Of a stretch of DNA of 10,269 nucleotides, positions 1-7,781 are shown in pieces. Each line of letters begins with the position of its first letter. Within the stretch, counting starts at the first letter, position 1. The notes under the pieces were generated by a model. That model worked only from the letters and a program-made list of their open reading frames with translations, did no database searches and had not been told where the DNA came from. Location: positions 1-10,269 of the forward strand of contig DRGS01000104.1 in NCBI GenBank assembly GCA_011053245.1, read 5' to 3'. The DNA comes from Phycisphaerales bacterium (GTDB lineage: Bacteria; Planctomycetota; Phycisphaerae; Sedimentisphaerales; Anaerohalosphaeraceae). Made by a program: the position numbers and the translations under genes.

Positions 1-1822
1 ATATATAAGTGATACCAACAACAGATTGCAGCAGGAGCTTATTCTCGGAATAGGCGGGATCAGGGCACTGGAACTTATGGGCATCGCCCCGAAGATATAT
101 CATTTTAACGAGGGTCACTCGGCCTTGGCCGTCATCGGAAGATTGCAAATGTTTATGAAAGACAAAAAGTTTTCCTTCTCGGAGGCAACCGCCCTCATAC
201 GCGCTTCGACGGTCTTCACAACCCACACACCCGTCATTGCAGGCAACGAACATTACGACACGGAATTGTTAGCGAGCTATTTAAAGCCTCTCCTTGCCGA
301 ATGCCATATCCCCTTTGAGCGTATCGCCGAATACGGTTACGTCGACGGCAACAAGGATGTCTTCTGGTTCCCCGCCTTTGCAATTCGCTTCTCATCGCAT
401 GTAAACGCCGTTTCAAAGCAGCATGCCGAAGTCTCCAGAAAAATGTGGGCAGGTCTCTTCCCCGAAATGACACCGGCTGAGATCCCCATCAAACCGGTCA
501 CAAACGGCGTCCACACCTCATGGATAAGTCAGACCTTCACAGACATGTTCAACCGATACTTAGGGCCTGAGTACATACACTTCGGCAAACGCGAAGAAGT
601 GTGGGACAAAATATACCGCATACCCGACGAGGAATTGTGGGATGCCCACCGAAGAAACAAAAAGGACATGGTCAATTTCGTCAGGAGACGTTTCGCCAGG
701 AAAATGGTAGCCGGCGGTTACTCGCAGGCACGATTGCTCAGCGGAAAAAAAGCCCTCAACTCCGATTACCTGACGATAGTCTTTGCAAGACGTTTCGCCG
801 GATACAAGCGTCCCACTTTGATCCTGAAGGACAAAGAGCGATTCCGACGTATCCTGACCAACGAAGACAAACCCGTCCAGATCATCTTCGCCGGTAAGGC
901 CCACCCAGCCGACGAGGCAAGCAAAGCCATGATAAAGGAAGTCATCGATTTCGCCAGAGAATACAATGTCGAGGACAGGGTCATCTTTCTTGAAAATTAC
1001 GACATCAATGTCGCCAGGCACCTCCACTGGGGAGCCGACATCTGGCTAAACAATCCCATCGAGCGTATGGAGGCAAGCGGCACATCCGGGATGAAGGCCG
1101 CCATGAACGGCGTCCTGCACCTCAGCACCCTTGAGGGATGGTGGATCGAAGGTTACAACGGGCGAAACGGATGGGCCGTCACCGCTGGATCGCTCTACAA
1201 CAGACCGGAAATGAAAGAGCTTGCAGATGCCAACGAAATTTACAGCTTGCTTGAACACGAGATAGCCGATCTGTACTACAACCGCAACGAATCCGACATC
1301 CCCGAGGCATGGGTACGCATGATGAAGGAATCTACCCATTCGATATGCCGCGACTTCAACATGAACAGGATGATATGCGACTATCTAAACGTCTTATACA
1401 TCCCCTCAAAGGAACAGAGCGATCTTATCGAGAGCAATAATTACAGGACTCTCAAAAAAGCCGTAAAGGAAGAAAAGAAAGTACTCGACAACTGGGAAGC
1501 TATAACGCTCAAATCGTTTTCGATAAGCGCCGAAAAGAAGGACCAGTTCACCGAGGGAGAAAAACTCCAAGTCAAATGCGGCGTCGATTTCGGAACCGCA
1601 CCCTCAGAAGCGTTCAAAGTCGAACTTTACTACATCTTCGACGAGGATCGCAACTTTACGATATTACCCATGGCTCTCGCCGAACGCAGCAATGGATTCG
1701 CGTATTTCACATACCCGCTTGAGATAAAGGGCTACGGTTCACAGAGTCTAAACGCCCGAATAAAACCTGCAAACGAGATCGTCGCCGACATCCACCCCGA
1801 ACTCGTAAAGTGGAAAGATTGA
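1..1822 (+). CDS. glgP: alpha-glucan (glycogen/maltodextrin) phosphorylase, 5' end cut by window
   Basis: The enzyme uses phosphate to cleave terminal alpha-1,4 glucose units from glycogen or maltodextrin, giving glucose-1-phosphate (GT35 family, PLP-dependent, cytoplasmic). The frame is open to the window edge, and the residues before the TTG at 26 (YISDTNNR) fit the family, so the true start lies outside. Residue numbers here count from that TTG. Visible motifs are LGIGGIRAL (7-15), YHFNEGH (25-31), THTPV (66-70), NGVH (160-163), FARRFAGYKRP (253-263) and GTSGMKAAMNG. The last carries the expected PLP lysine at residue 357 (nt 1094-1096). A beta-rich tail ends in PELVKWKD. About 600 residues are present; related 'alpha-glucan family' phosphorylases with an N-terminal DUF3417 domain have about 840, so roughly 240 residues are probably missing. 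No broken reading frame is seen. It could be annotated malP or glgP; the substrate chain length cannot be told from sequence. Confidence 0.93.
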   Translation, partial: YISDTNNRLQQELILGIGGIRALELMGIAPKIYHFNEGHSALAVIGRLQMFMKDKKFSFSEATALIRASTVFTTHTPVIAGNEHYDTELLASYLKPLLAECHIPFERIAEYGYVDGNKDVFWFPAFAIRFSSHVNAVSKQHAEVSRKMWAGLFPEMTPAEIPIKPVTNGVHTSWISQTFTDMFNRYLGPEYIHFGKREEVWDKIYRIPDEELWDAHRRNKKDMVNFVRRRFARKMVAGGYSQARLLSGKKALNSDYLTIVFARRFAGYKRPTLILKDKERFRRILTNEDKPVQIIFAGKAHPADEASKAMIKEVIDFAREYNVEDRVIFLENYDINVARHLHWGADIWLNNPIERMEASGTSGMKAAMNGVLHLSTLEGWWIEGYNGRNGWAVTAGSLYNRPEMKELADANEIYSLLEHEIADLYYNRNESDIPEAWVRMMKESTHSICRDFNMNRMICDYLNVLYIPSKEQSDLIESNNYRTLKKAVKEEKKVLDNWEAITLKSFSISAEKKDQFTEGEKLQVKCGVDFGTAPSEAFKVELYYIFDEDRNFTILPMALAERSNGFAYFTYPLEIKGYGSQSLNARIKPANEIVADIHPELVKWKD

Positions 1823-1834
1823 TAATAATTAAAG
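1820..1834 (+). promoter_or_regulatory. Fur/PerR-like 7-1-7 box upstream of catalase
   Basis: The 15-mer TGATAATAATTAAAG overlaps the phosphorylase stop codon and lies about 90 bp before the catalase ATG. It matches 11 of 14 informative positions of the B. subtilis PerR box TTATAATnATTATAA. Its left half is a perfect Fur-type TGATAAT, while the right half is weak. Peroxide-sensing PerR is a known catalase regulator in other bacteria, so the place makes sense. The region is AT-rich, so chance occurrence is quite possible. Confidence 0.25.
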
Positions 1835-1865
1835 TTAATCCAAACCGATTGCTAACGACGTGTGG

Positions 1866-1890
1866 CACGGTCAAGCTGTGCTTGGCCGTG
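1866..1890. repeat. strong hairpin between phosphorylase and catalase
   Basis: The arms CACGGTCAAG and CTTGGCCGTG pair over 10 bp with one G-T pair around a 5-nt loop (CTGTG). No T-run follows on either strand, so it is not a standard intrinsic terminator. It could be a transcript-end stabiliser for the phosphorylase mRNA or a dispersed intergenic palindrome of the REP type. It begins 60 bp before the catalase ATG, outside the ribosome binding site. Confidence 0.6.
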
Positions 1891-1925
1891 GGTGATCAAG
1901 CAAAAAGATTGAAGGAGAGAAAAAA

Positions 1926-3437
1926 ATGAAAAAGTCAAAAAGCGATAATATGACGACGGCTTCCGGTGCCACGGTGAATAATGACCAGAATACCATGACA
2001 GCCGGCAGCCAGGGCCCCGCACTGATGCAGGATGTCCACTTGATGGAAAAGTTGGCTCACTTTAACCGCGAACGTATCCCGGAACGTGTCGTCCATGCAA
2101 AGGGTGCAGGTGCCTATGGTCACTTTGAGGTCACCAAAGATATGCGTGATTACACAAAGGCGAAATTCTTATCCAAAGCTGGCAAACGTACGGAGGTTTT
2201 TGCGCGTTTTTCAACTGTCGGCGGCGAGAAAGGATCGGCCGATACCGCACGCGATCCACGCGGGTTTGCCGTAAAGTTTTATACGGAAGAGGGCAACTAC
2301 GACATGACGGGCAATAACACACCAGTATTTTTTATTCGTGACCCTTTGAAATTCCCGGATTTCATACACACGCAAAAACGCCACCCCGCGACAAATGCTC
2401 ACGACCACGATATGTTCTGGGACTTCCTCTCTCTAACGCCTGAATCGATCCACCAGGTGACGATTCTCTTTTCCGATCGCGGCACCCCCAAAGGCTATCG
2501 TCACATGAACGGCTACAGCAGTCACACCTTCAAATGGTACAACGACGCCGGCGAATACTTCTGGGTTCAGTACCATTTCAAAACCCAGCAGGGCATCGAA
2601 AACTTTACACGCATGGAAGCGTCACGCATGGCTGGCGAAAACGCTGACTACGCTACTTGCGATTTGCGTCAAGCGATCGATAACGGCGACTATCCCGAAT
2701 GGAGAGTCTGCGTTCAGATCATGACGCCTGAACAGGCGCAGGATTATCGTTTTGACATCTTCGACATCACAAAAGTCTGGCCCCATGCAGATTTTCCGCT
2801 CATTGAGATAGGACGTATGACATTGAACCGCAATCCTGAAAACTATTTCGCCGATGTCGAGCAAGCCGCCTTTTCACCCGGCAACTTCGTACCCGGCATC
2901 GCCGCATCGCCGGACAAGATGCTCCAAGCCCGACTCCACACTTACAACGACGCCCACCTTTATCGATTGGGACCGAATTACCATCTCTTGCCGGTCAATG
3001 CGCCGAAAGCGGCCATGAACAATTATCAGCGTGACGGACAGATGCGTTGTGACGCTAATGGCGGCGGCAAACCGAATTATTATCCTAACAGCATGGGTGG
3101 CCCCGAACCCGTTCCCGATGCAGGTGAGCCGGCTTTCGAGGTTTCAGGTATGGCCACGCATTATGAGTATTCGCATCCTAACGATGATTTTGTACAAGCT
3201 GGCGACCTTTATCGAAAAGTCATGACCGACGACGACAGGGATCATCTGATAGGCAATATTGTATCGCATCTCAGCGGTGCCAAAAAGCGTATCCAGTTGA
3301 GACAAACAACTCTCTTTTACAAAGCCGACCCGGACTACGGCAGACGCGTCGCGGAACGATTAGGGTTGAATATCAAGAGCATCGAAGAATTGGCTCCCAT
3401 GAGTCAAAAGGACAGAGCCAAAATGACCATGAAATAA
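1926..3437 (+). CDS. katA: monofunctional haem catalase, small-subunit type
   Basis: It dismutates hydrogen peroxide to water and oxygen in the cytoplasm using haem b. The protein is 503 residues, normal for small-subunit (clade 3-like) catalases, with no C-terminal flavodoxin-like extension. Distal-side residues are present: His57 in [12 protein letters not shown] and the Asn pair in [12 protein letters not shown] (129-140). Other family blocks are [23 protein letters not shown] (93-115), QKRHPATN (150-157), [13 protein letters not shown] (162-174), [11 protein letters not shown] (192-202) and FHFKTQQG-like YHFKTQQG (216-223). The proximal haem ligand is Tyr340 in [17 protein letters not shown]. 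The third position of that signature is His where Phe is usual. The ATG is preceded by AAGGAGAG at good spacing. The first 30 residues are poorly conserved and polar. The gene follows the phosphorylase by 103 bp and converges on the ferredoxin, with 17 bp between stops and no terminator seen between them. Confidence 0.96.
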   Translation: MKKSKSDNMTTASGATVNNDQNTMTAGSQGPALMQDVHLMEKLAHFNRERIPERVVHAKGAGAYGHFEVTKDMRDYTKAKFLSKAGKRTEVFARFSTVGGEKGSADTARDPRGFAVKFYTEEGNYDMTGNNTPVFFIRDPLKFPDFIHTQKRHPATNAHDHDMFWDFLSLTPESIHQVTILFSDRGTPKGYRHMNGYSSHTFKWYNDAGEYFWVQYHFKTQQGIENFTRMEASRMAGENADYATCDLRQAIDNGDYPEWRVCVQIMTPEQAQDYRFDIFDITKVWPHADFPLIEIGRMTLNRNPENYFADVEQAAFSPGNFVPGIAASPDKMLQARLHTYNDAHLYRLGPNYHLLPVNAPKAAMNNYQRDGQMRCDANGGGKPNYYPNSMGGPEPVPDAGEPAFEVSGMATHYEYSHPNDDFVQAGDLYRKVMTDDDRDHLIGNIVSHLSGAKKRIQLRQTTLFYKADPDYGRRVAERLGLNIKSIEELAPMSQKDRAKMTMK

Positions 3438-3454
3438 TGCAAAGTTGTACGCAT

Positions 3455-3643
3455 TTACTCGTATTCAATAACGATAACCTCTACCGGGCAATCGTCCGCA
3501 GCTTGCCTGACGTCCGCTTCGAATTCTTCCGGAACCTCATCGACGATCACAACCGCAACTTCCTCGCCCATCTCAAACACAGCCGGACACGTCTCCTCGC
3601 ACAGACCGCACAAAATACATCCATCTTCTATCTTAACTTTCAT
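3455..3643 (-). CDS. single-cluster [4Fe-4S] ferredoxin, 62 residues
   Basis: A small soluble electron carrier of the Desulfovibrio gigas type (62 residues, very acidic). Predicted cluster ligands are Cys9, Cys12 and Cys15 in CILCGLC, and Cys52 in DDCP near the C-terminus. Cys19 (ETCP) matches the cysteine that in D. gigas ferredoxin forms a disulfide with a second internal cysteine. Here that partner position (FEADVRQ) has no cysteine, so Cys19 is left over. There is no second CxxCxxC motif, so one cluster only. The ATG has a good Shine-Dalgarno (AAGGGGAG about 6 nt upstream). The gene is last in the run of - strand genes, 134 bp after the CBS protein, and may have its own promoter. Its redox partner is unknown; no ferredoxin-using enzyme is recognisable in the window. 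Confidence 0.93.
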   Translation of the reverse strand: MKVKIEDGCILCGLCEETCPAVFEMGEEVAVVIVDEVPEEFEADVRQAADDCPVEVIVIEYE

Positions 3644-3777
3644 GGTATCTCCCCTTATCTAAGTTGATATACCCCCAAACTAATCCGATCCCACCTCCCA
3701 GACAATAGGGCGAATCCGTATTTATACCCCCTCCTAAACCTTACCCCCGACATTCAACCCGCATTCCTCACTCAACC

Positions 3778-4179
3778 TCAACCTTGCAGATTCATGATCT
3801 CAGCGATAATATCCTTTCGGCTGATGATTCCGACAAGTTTGCCGTTTGCTACGACGGGAACCCTGCGAAATTTATTTTTCATGAGACAATTGCACAATGC
3901 CGTAAAGGAATCGGTCGCCTCTACGCACACTACATCTTTCGTCATGAAATCTTCAACCTTAAGTTCCTTGTGTCCCGCCTCTTCGGGATTCTCATCCATA
4001 CTTATCGCAAGAGCAAGCACATCCTTCTCCGAAAGTATCCCCACCACCCGATTCTCACGGTCAACCACCGGCAAACCCGTGAAATTATGCTTAACAAGTT
4101 TTCCGATCGCCTCAATTACCGCTGTACCCTTTTCCACCGTGACGACCTCGGTCTTCATTACACTTGCAATACTTGACAT
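3778..4179 (-). CDS. two-CBS-domain protein
   Basis: A 133-residue protein made only of a Bateman module. CBS 1 covers about residues 5-65 (VMKTEVVTVEKGTAVIEAI...FTGLPVVDRENRVVGILSEKDVL). CBS 2 covers about 75-130 (VEDFMTKDVVCVEATDSF...FRRVPVVANGKLVGIISRKDII). Such pairs bind adenosyl ligands (ATP, ADP, AMP, sometimes SAM or NAD) and act as energy or metabolite sensors; no catalytic domain is attached. I chose the start at 4179 because AAAGGAG lies directly upstream and the first CBS begins right after. The reading frame runs on to an in-frame start at 4251, but those 24 extra codons (LRRYQCRNFRRP...) overlap the preceding gene and look non-coding. It lies 40 bp after the 98-residue gene, so translation of the two is probably linked. 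Ligand and partner are unknown. Confidence 0.92.
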   Translation of the reverse strand: MSSIASVMKTEVVTVEKGTAVIEAIGKLVKHNFTGLPVVDRENRVVGILSEKDVLALAISMDENPEEAGHKELKVEDFMTKDVVCVEATDSFTALCNCLMKNKFRRVPVVANGKLVGIISRKDIIAEIMNLQG

Positions 4180-4219
4180 GTCAATCTCCTTTATAGTCGC
4201 AGCCTTAAATCTCGGCCTC

Positions 4220-4516
4220 CTAAAGTTCCGGCACTGATATCTTCTTAGCAAGTATTATCTCCGCACCAGCCGGAAGAGGCAAGAACTCTTTTGATTTTGT
4301 GAAAAAGGTAAGTCCCTTATAACTTGTAAGGTACTTGTTCTTGCTGAAAAAACCGCCCTCGCAATAGACAACGGTAGGGTTTTCCCCCTTTTCCAGAACC
4401 TTCAGAAACTCCTGCTCATCAACAAAGATAAACGACCCCATCGCCTTTATTGCGTTATGCTGTGCCGCAATTATCGCAACGGTAACTCCCCCTGCTGCCC
4501 CACCTGCATAAACCAT
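4220..4516 (-). CDS. 98-residue protein of unknown function
   Basis: I cannot assign a family. The N-terminus (MVYAGGAAGGVTVAIIAAQHNAIKAMG) is a Gly/Ala/Val-rich hydrophobic stretch of about 18 residues, followed by a compact alpha/beta-looking part. Notable stretches are FIFVDEQEFLKVLEKGENPTVV (29-50), YCEGGFFSKNKYLTSYKGLTFF (51-72) and a hydrophobic, Lys-bearing tail EIILAKKISVPEL. The hydrophobic start could be a membrane-associating helix, a glycine-rich loop of a small cytosolic fold or a weak signal sequence; there is no lysine/arginine cap typical of export. Coding is supported by an AAGGAG ribosome binding site and by its tight position between nrdJ (109 bp upstream) and the CBS gene (40 bp downstream). 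Confidence 0.8.
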   Translation of the reverse strand: MVYAGGAAGGVTVAIIAAQHNAIKAMGSFIFVDEQEFLKVLEKGENPTVVYCEGGFFSKNKYLTSYKGLTFFTKSKEFLPLPAGAEIILAKKISVPEL

Positions 4517-4543
4517 GATCTCGTCTCCTTAATCTAAACTTAT

Positions 4544-4578
4544 TCCTCAAGCTCCGAAATGGAGGTGCGCATTGAGGA
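4544..4578. other. stem-loop in the leader of the 98-residue gene
   Basis: Arms TCCTCAA (4544-4550) and TTGAGGA (4572-4578) pair over 7 bp. An inner CTCC/GGAG stem sits inside, separated by a one-sided bulge. It lies between the nrdJ stop and the next start codon, about 28 nt before that ATG on the - strand. No T-run follows in the - direction, so it is not a clear terminator. It may protect the upstream mRNA or adjust expression of the downstream genes. Confidence 0.35.
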
Positions 4579-4625
4579 TCGGACGGCAGGCGCATAACGC
4601 CATAATTGCTAAAAAACAAAAACTA

Positions 4626-7600
4626 TTAGGAGCAGCCCATTGAATTGCCGCAGTTAAAGCATCTATAGCATGTCCCGTTCCGTACACAGATCGAACCGCA
4701 AACATCGCATGCCGGCGCATCGTCCTGGAAATGTCCGAACTGCTCGTTGAATTCTTTCATTACGGTAACTTCCGGCTCAAGCCCGTCATTACCCAGTGCC
4801 GAACCAACCAGTGCGATCGCACGATCCGCCGCTTGAGCCAATCTGCTCGGTTTGTTTTTAGACGGTTTAGCCGCGTTTCCTTTGCGATCGACTTCAACTA
4901 TAGGCGTAGCCTTCTGATCCTTTTTGCTTATAGCCTTAACTTCGTCGATCTTCTTTGCAAGATCCTTTGTTTTTTTTACCAGTTCCTTCGCCGTCGTCGT
5001 AGTCCTATTGCCGCCGGGAATTGCCGGCTTGGTACGGTTGGGAGTGTTCAACTCCGCATAACCGGATAGGAACTGGCAGCCCATCCAGCAGAAAATATAA
5101 TCGATAAGACTCTTGGCAAACGGAATGTCCTTATTCGCCGTCATACCAGCAGGCTCGAATCGCGCGTGACGGAACTTATCGACCAGAGTTATCAGCGGCA
5201 CACCATATTGTAGCGACATCGAAACGCATGTTCCGATGACATCCATAAGACCACCAACGGTGCTGCCCTCCTTGGCCATAGTGATGAAAAGCTCACCAGG
5301 CTGTCCGTCCTCGTACAGCCCCACCGTCAAGTAACCTTCGTGGCCCGCGACAGAAAACTTGTGGGTTATGCTGTTGCGGGTTTCAGCCAGGCGTCTGCGA
5401 AGAGGCCTGGCTTCGATAATTGTTTCGACTTTTTCGGTCTTTTTGTTTTTCAGGTTATCTGTATTTACCGGTTGAATGCGTTTGGACCCGTCGCGGTAGA
5501 TCGCTACGGCTTTTAGTCCGAGTTTCCAGCCTTCCATGTATGCAGAGGAGATCTCGTCCTGGGTGCTTTCGGTCGGCATGTTAATTGTTTTGCTGATGGC
5601 GCCGGAGATGAAGGGTTGCACCGCGGCCATCATTTTCAAATGCGCCTGGTAATGAATGCTGCGCGAGCCGTTGCGGGCCTTGAAGGCACAGTCGAATATC
5701 TGCAAATGCTCGTCGCGGATCTTTTTCGAGGTTTCAATAGTGTCGTCAACGTCAATGGTGTCGCATATTTCTTTTATATCGTCGGGGCTGTACCCGAGGC
5801 GTTCGAGTGCCATCGGTACGGTGCGGTTTACGATCTTAAGCATTCCGCCGCCGGCGAGTAGTTTATATTTTACGAGTGCGATGTCAGGTTCAACCCCGGT
5901 TGTGTCGCAGTCCATCATGAATCCGATGGTTCCGGTAGGAGCAAGTACCGTAGCTTGAGCGTTTCTAAATCCATTCTGCGATCCGGCGTCGAATGCGGTA
6001 TCCCATGCGTCCTTCGCAGCGTTTCGCAGATAGTCGGGGCAGTGAACTTCGGATATATTATTTGCGTGTTCGCGGTGCATCCCGATGACCTTGAGCATAG
6101 ATTCCCGGTTGTCTTCGAAGCCTTCAAAAACCCCCTTTATCGTAGCAAGCTCGGCACTTGCGACATAAGCCGTTCCGGTGAGCGTCGCGGTGATCGCGCT
6201 TGCCCATGCGCGGGCCTGGTCGGAATCGTATGCCATACCGAGCGACATGATCAGGCTCCCGAGGTTGGCGTAACCGAGGCCGAGTGGGCGGAACTTGTGA
6301 CTGTTTTCGGTAATTCTTTTTTCAGGATAGCTGCCGCTGTCAACAAGTATTTCCTGGGCGATGATGAATATGCGGATAGCACGCTTGAAATTATCCACGT
6401 CGAAAGTGCCGTCTTCTTTGCGGAACTTCATCAAGTTCAGCGATGCCAGGTTGCATGCCGAGTCGTTTATGAACATGTATTCGCTGCAAGGGTTGGATGC
6501 GTTGATCGGTCCGGAGTTCGGGCATGTGTGCCAGTCGTTAATTGTGGTATGGTACTGCATGCCGGGATCGCCGCAGATCCTTGTGCCCTCTGCGATAAGG
6601 TCCATCAATTCGCGGGCGGAGTATTCGTCGACGTCTTTGCCGGTCGTGACGGCTTTGGTGGTCCACTTGCCGTCTTTTTCGACGGCTTGCATGAAGTCCT
6701 CGGTCACCCTTACCGAGAGGTTGGCGTTCTGGAACATTACACTTGCATACGCTTCGGAGTTGAGGTCGCCGCCGTAACCATGGTCAATGAGTGCCCATGC
6801 CTTTTTCTCTTCTTCGGTTTTGCAGGTGATGAAATCCTTGATGTCCGGGTGGTCGATCATAAGCGATTGCATCTTGGCAGCGCGACGTGTTTTACCGCCG
6901 CTTTTTACTACGGCTGCGATCTGGTCGAAAACCCGCATGAAGCTCAGCGGCCCCGATGGCTTGCCGCCGCCGGAGAGCTTTTCGCGGCTGCTGCGAAGCG
7001 TGGAAAGATCGGTCCCTGTTCCGGAGCCGTGCTTAAAGAGCATCGCCTCACTCCTGGCAAGGCGGAGGATATCTTCCATAGTGTCCTCTACGCTCTGGAT
7101 GAAACAAGCCGACGACTGCGGATATTCGTAGCTGTTTTCGCATTCGATAGGCTGGGCGGATTTTTCGTCCCAGTGATAGTTGTGCTTGCTGCCTTCGACT
7201 TTGTAGGTGTCGTACAACCCGACGTTGAACCAGACCGGTGAGTTGAATGCGCCGTACTGATTTACGCATAGCCAAGTCAGTTCGTGATAGAAGTTGTCCG
7301 CGTCCGAGGCCGTCACGAAATAGCGGTCCTTGCGTCCGCGGTCGGCTATCGCACGCGCCACACGGTGGACGAGCTGCTTGACGGAGTGCTCGCGCTGGGA
7401 GTCGATGTCGCCGTAGAAGTATTTGCTGACAACGACCTTGGTTGCAAGCTGGCTCCAGAAGTCCGGGACCTCGATATCTTTCTGCTCGAAGACGACCTCG
7501 CCCCCGTCGCCTGCTATCTTGGCGTCGCGTTTTTCCCATGTGATCTCGTCGAAAGGGTGCGTGCCGGCGGTAGAGAAGTGCTGCTCGATCTTTACGCCTT

Positions 7601-7688
7601 TGGTTCCGGATGCACCCGGACTGGTCCACTGCTCAAAGCTGGTGTTTTTTGACTCGTTACTTGCGTTGGATATCCTGTCCCCGGTCAT
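4626..7688 (-). CDS. nrdJ: adenosylcobalamin-dependent class II ribonucleotide reductase
   Basis: It reduces ribonucleotides to deoxyribonucleotides using vitamin B12 to make a thiyl radical, so it needs neither oxygen nor a glycyl radical. At 1020 residues it is of the long NrdJ type with a C-terminal zinc-ribbon-like tail. Active-site residues match Thermotoga NrdJ spacing: redox Cys195 (SSACF), thiyl Cys401 in N399-P-C-S-E403, and redox Cys412 (SACNLASLN) exactly 11 residues later. Further blocks are HGSGTGTDLSTLRSS (220-234), GGKTRRAAKMQ (264-274), the nucleotide-binding APTGTIGF (583-590), a TSCPD-like region (about 765-870) and FCWMGC (866-871). A Lys-rich low-complexity linker (about 884-975) leads to the tail with Cys994, 997, 1001, 1007, 1010, 1013 and 1019. 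No ATP-cone is seen at the N-terminus. GGGAGA lies upstream of the ATG. Two NrdR-like boxes precede it. No B12 riboswitch is visible. Confidence 0.97.
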   Translation of the reverse strand: MTGDRISNASNESKNTSFEQWTSPGASGTKGVKIEQHFSTAGTHPFDEITWEKRDAKIAGDGGEVVFEQKDIEVPDFWSQLATKVVVSKYFYGDIDSQREHSVKQLVHRVARAIADRGRKDRYFVTASDADNFYHELTWLCVNQYGAFNSPVWFNVGLYDTYKVEGSKHNYHWDEKSAQPIECENSYEYPQSSACFIQSVEDTMEDILRLARSEAMLFKHGSGTGTDLSTLRSSREKLSGGGKPSGPLSFMRVFDQIAAVVKSGGKTRRAAKMQSLMIDHPDIKDFITCKTEEEKKAWALIDHGYGGDLNSEAYASVMFQNANLSVRVTEDFMQAVEKDGKWTTKAVTTGKDVDEYSARELMDLIAEGTRICGDPGMQYHTTINDWHTCPNSGPINASNPCSEYMFINDSACNLASLNLMKFRKEDGTFDVDNFKRAIRIFIIAQEILVDSGSYPEKRITENSHKFRPLGLGYANLGSLIMSLGMAYDSDQARAWASAITATLTGTAYVASAELATIKGVFEGFEDNRESMLKVIGMHREHANNISEVHCPDYLRNAAKDAWDTAFDAGSQNGFRNAQATVLAPTGTIGFMMDCDTTGVEPDIALVKYKLLAGGGMLKIVNRTVPMALERLGYSPDDIKEICDTIDVDDTIETSKKIRDEHLQIFDCAFKARNGSRSIHYQAHLKMMAAVQPFISGAISKTINMPTESTQDEISSAYMEGWKLGLKAVAIYRDGSKRIQPVNTDNLKNKKTEKVETIIEARPLRRRLAETRNSITHKFSVAGHEGYLTVGLYEDGQPGELFITMAKEGSTVGGLMDVIGTCVSMSLQYGVPLITLVDKFRHARFEPAGMTANKDIPFAKSLIDYIFCWMGCQFLSGYAELNTPNRTKPAIPGGNRTTTTAKELVKKTKDLAKKIDEVKAISKKDQKATPIVEVDRKGNAAKPSKNKPSRLAQAADRAIALVGSALGNDGLEPEVTVMKEFNEQFGHFQDDAPACDVCGSICVRNGTCYRCFNCGNSMGCS

Positions 7689-7751
7689 TTTGCGTCTCCC
7701 TACAATTATAAAACATCAATTGTCGATACCAAAACCACAAATCCGCTCAAC

Positions 7752-7767
7752 ACACAAGATATGGTAC
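7752..7767. promoter_or_regulatory. NrdR-like box, gene-proximal
   Basis: ACACAAGATATGGTAC matches 12 of 16 positions of the published NrdR-box consensus acaCwAtATaTwGtgt. NrdR is the zinc-finger/ATP-cone repressor of ribonucleotide reductase genes in most bacteria. The box lies 64 bp upstream of the nrdJ start codon and forms the proximal half of a tandem pair. Confidence 0.55.
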
Positions 7768-7781
7768 GTTCCCCACGTGCG

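Noticed and set aside
3794..4237. 147-codon open frame on the + strand opposite the CBS gene
   Set aside because: Antisense shadow of a clear two-CBS protein; it is Ser/Thr-rich nonsense with no recognisable motif.
4180..4251. Longer start for the CBS protein (24 extra codons)
   Set aside because: The added residues are Arg-rich and unlike the family, overlap the preceding gene, and the internal ATG at 4179 has an excellent AAAGGAG site.
5955..7241. 428-codon open frame on the + strand opposite nrdJ
   Set aside because: It lies wholly antisense to a clear, conserved reductase. Its protein shows no domain, and the frame is a by-product of the codon use of nrdJ.
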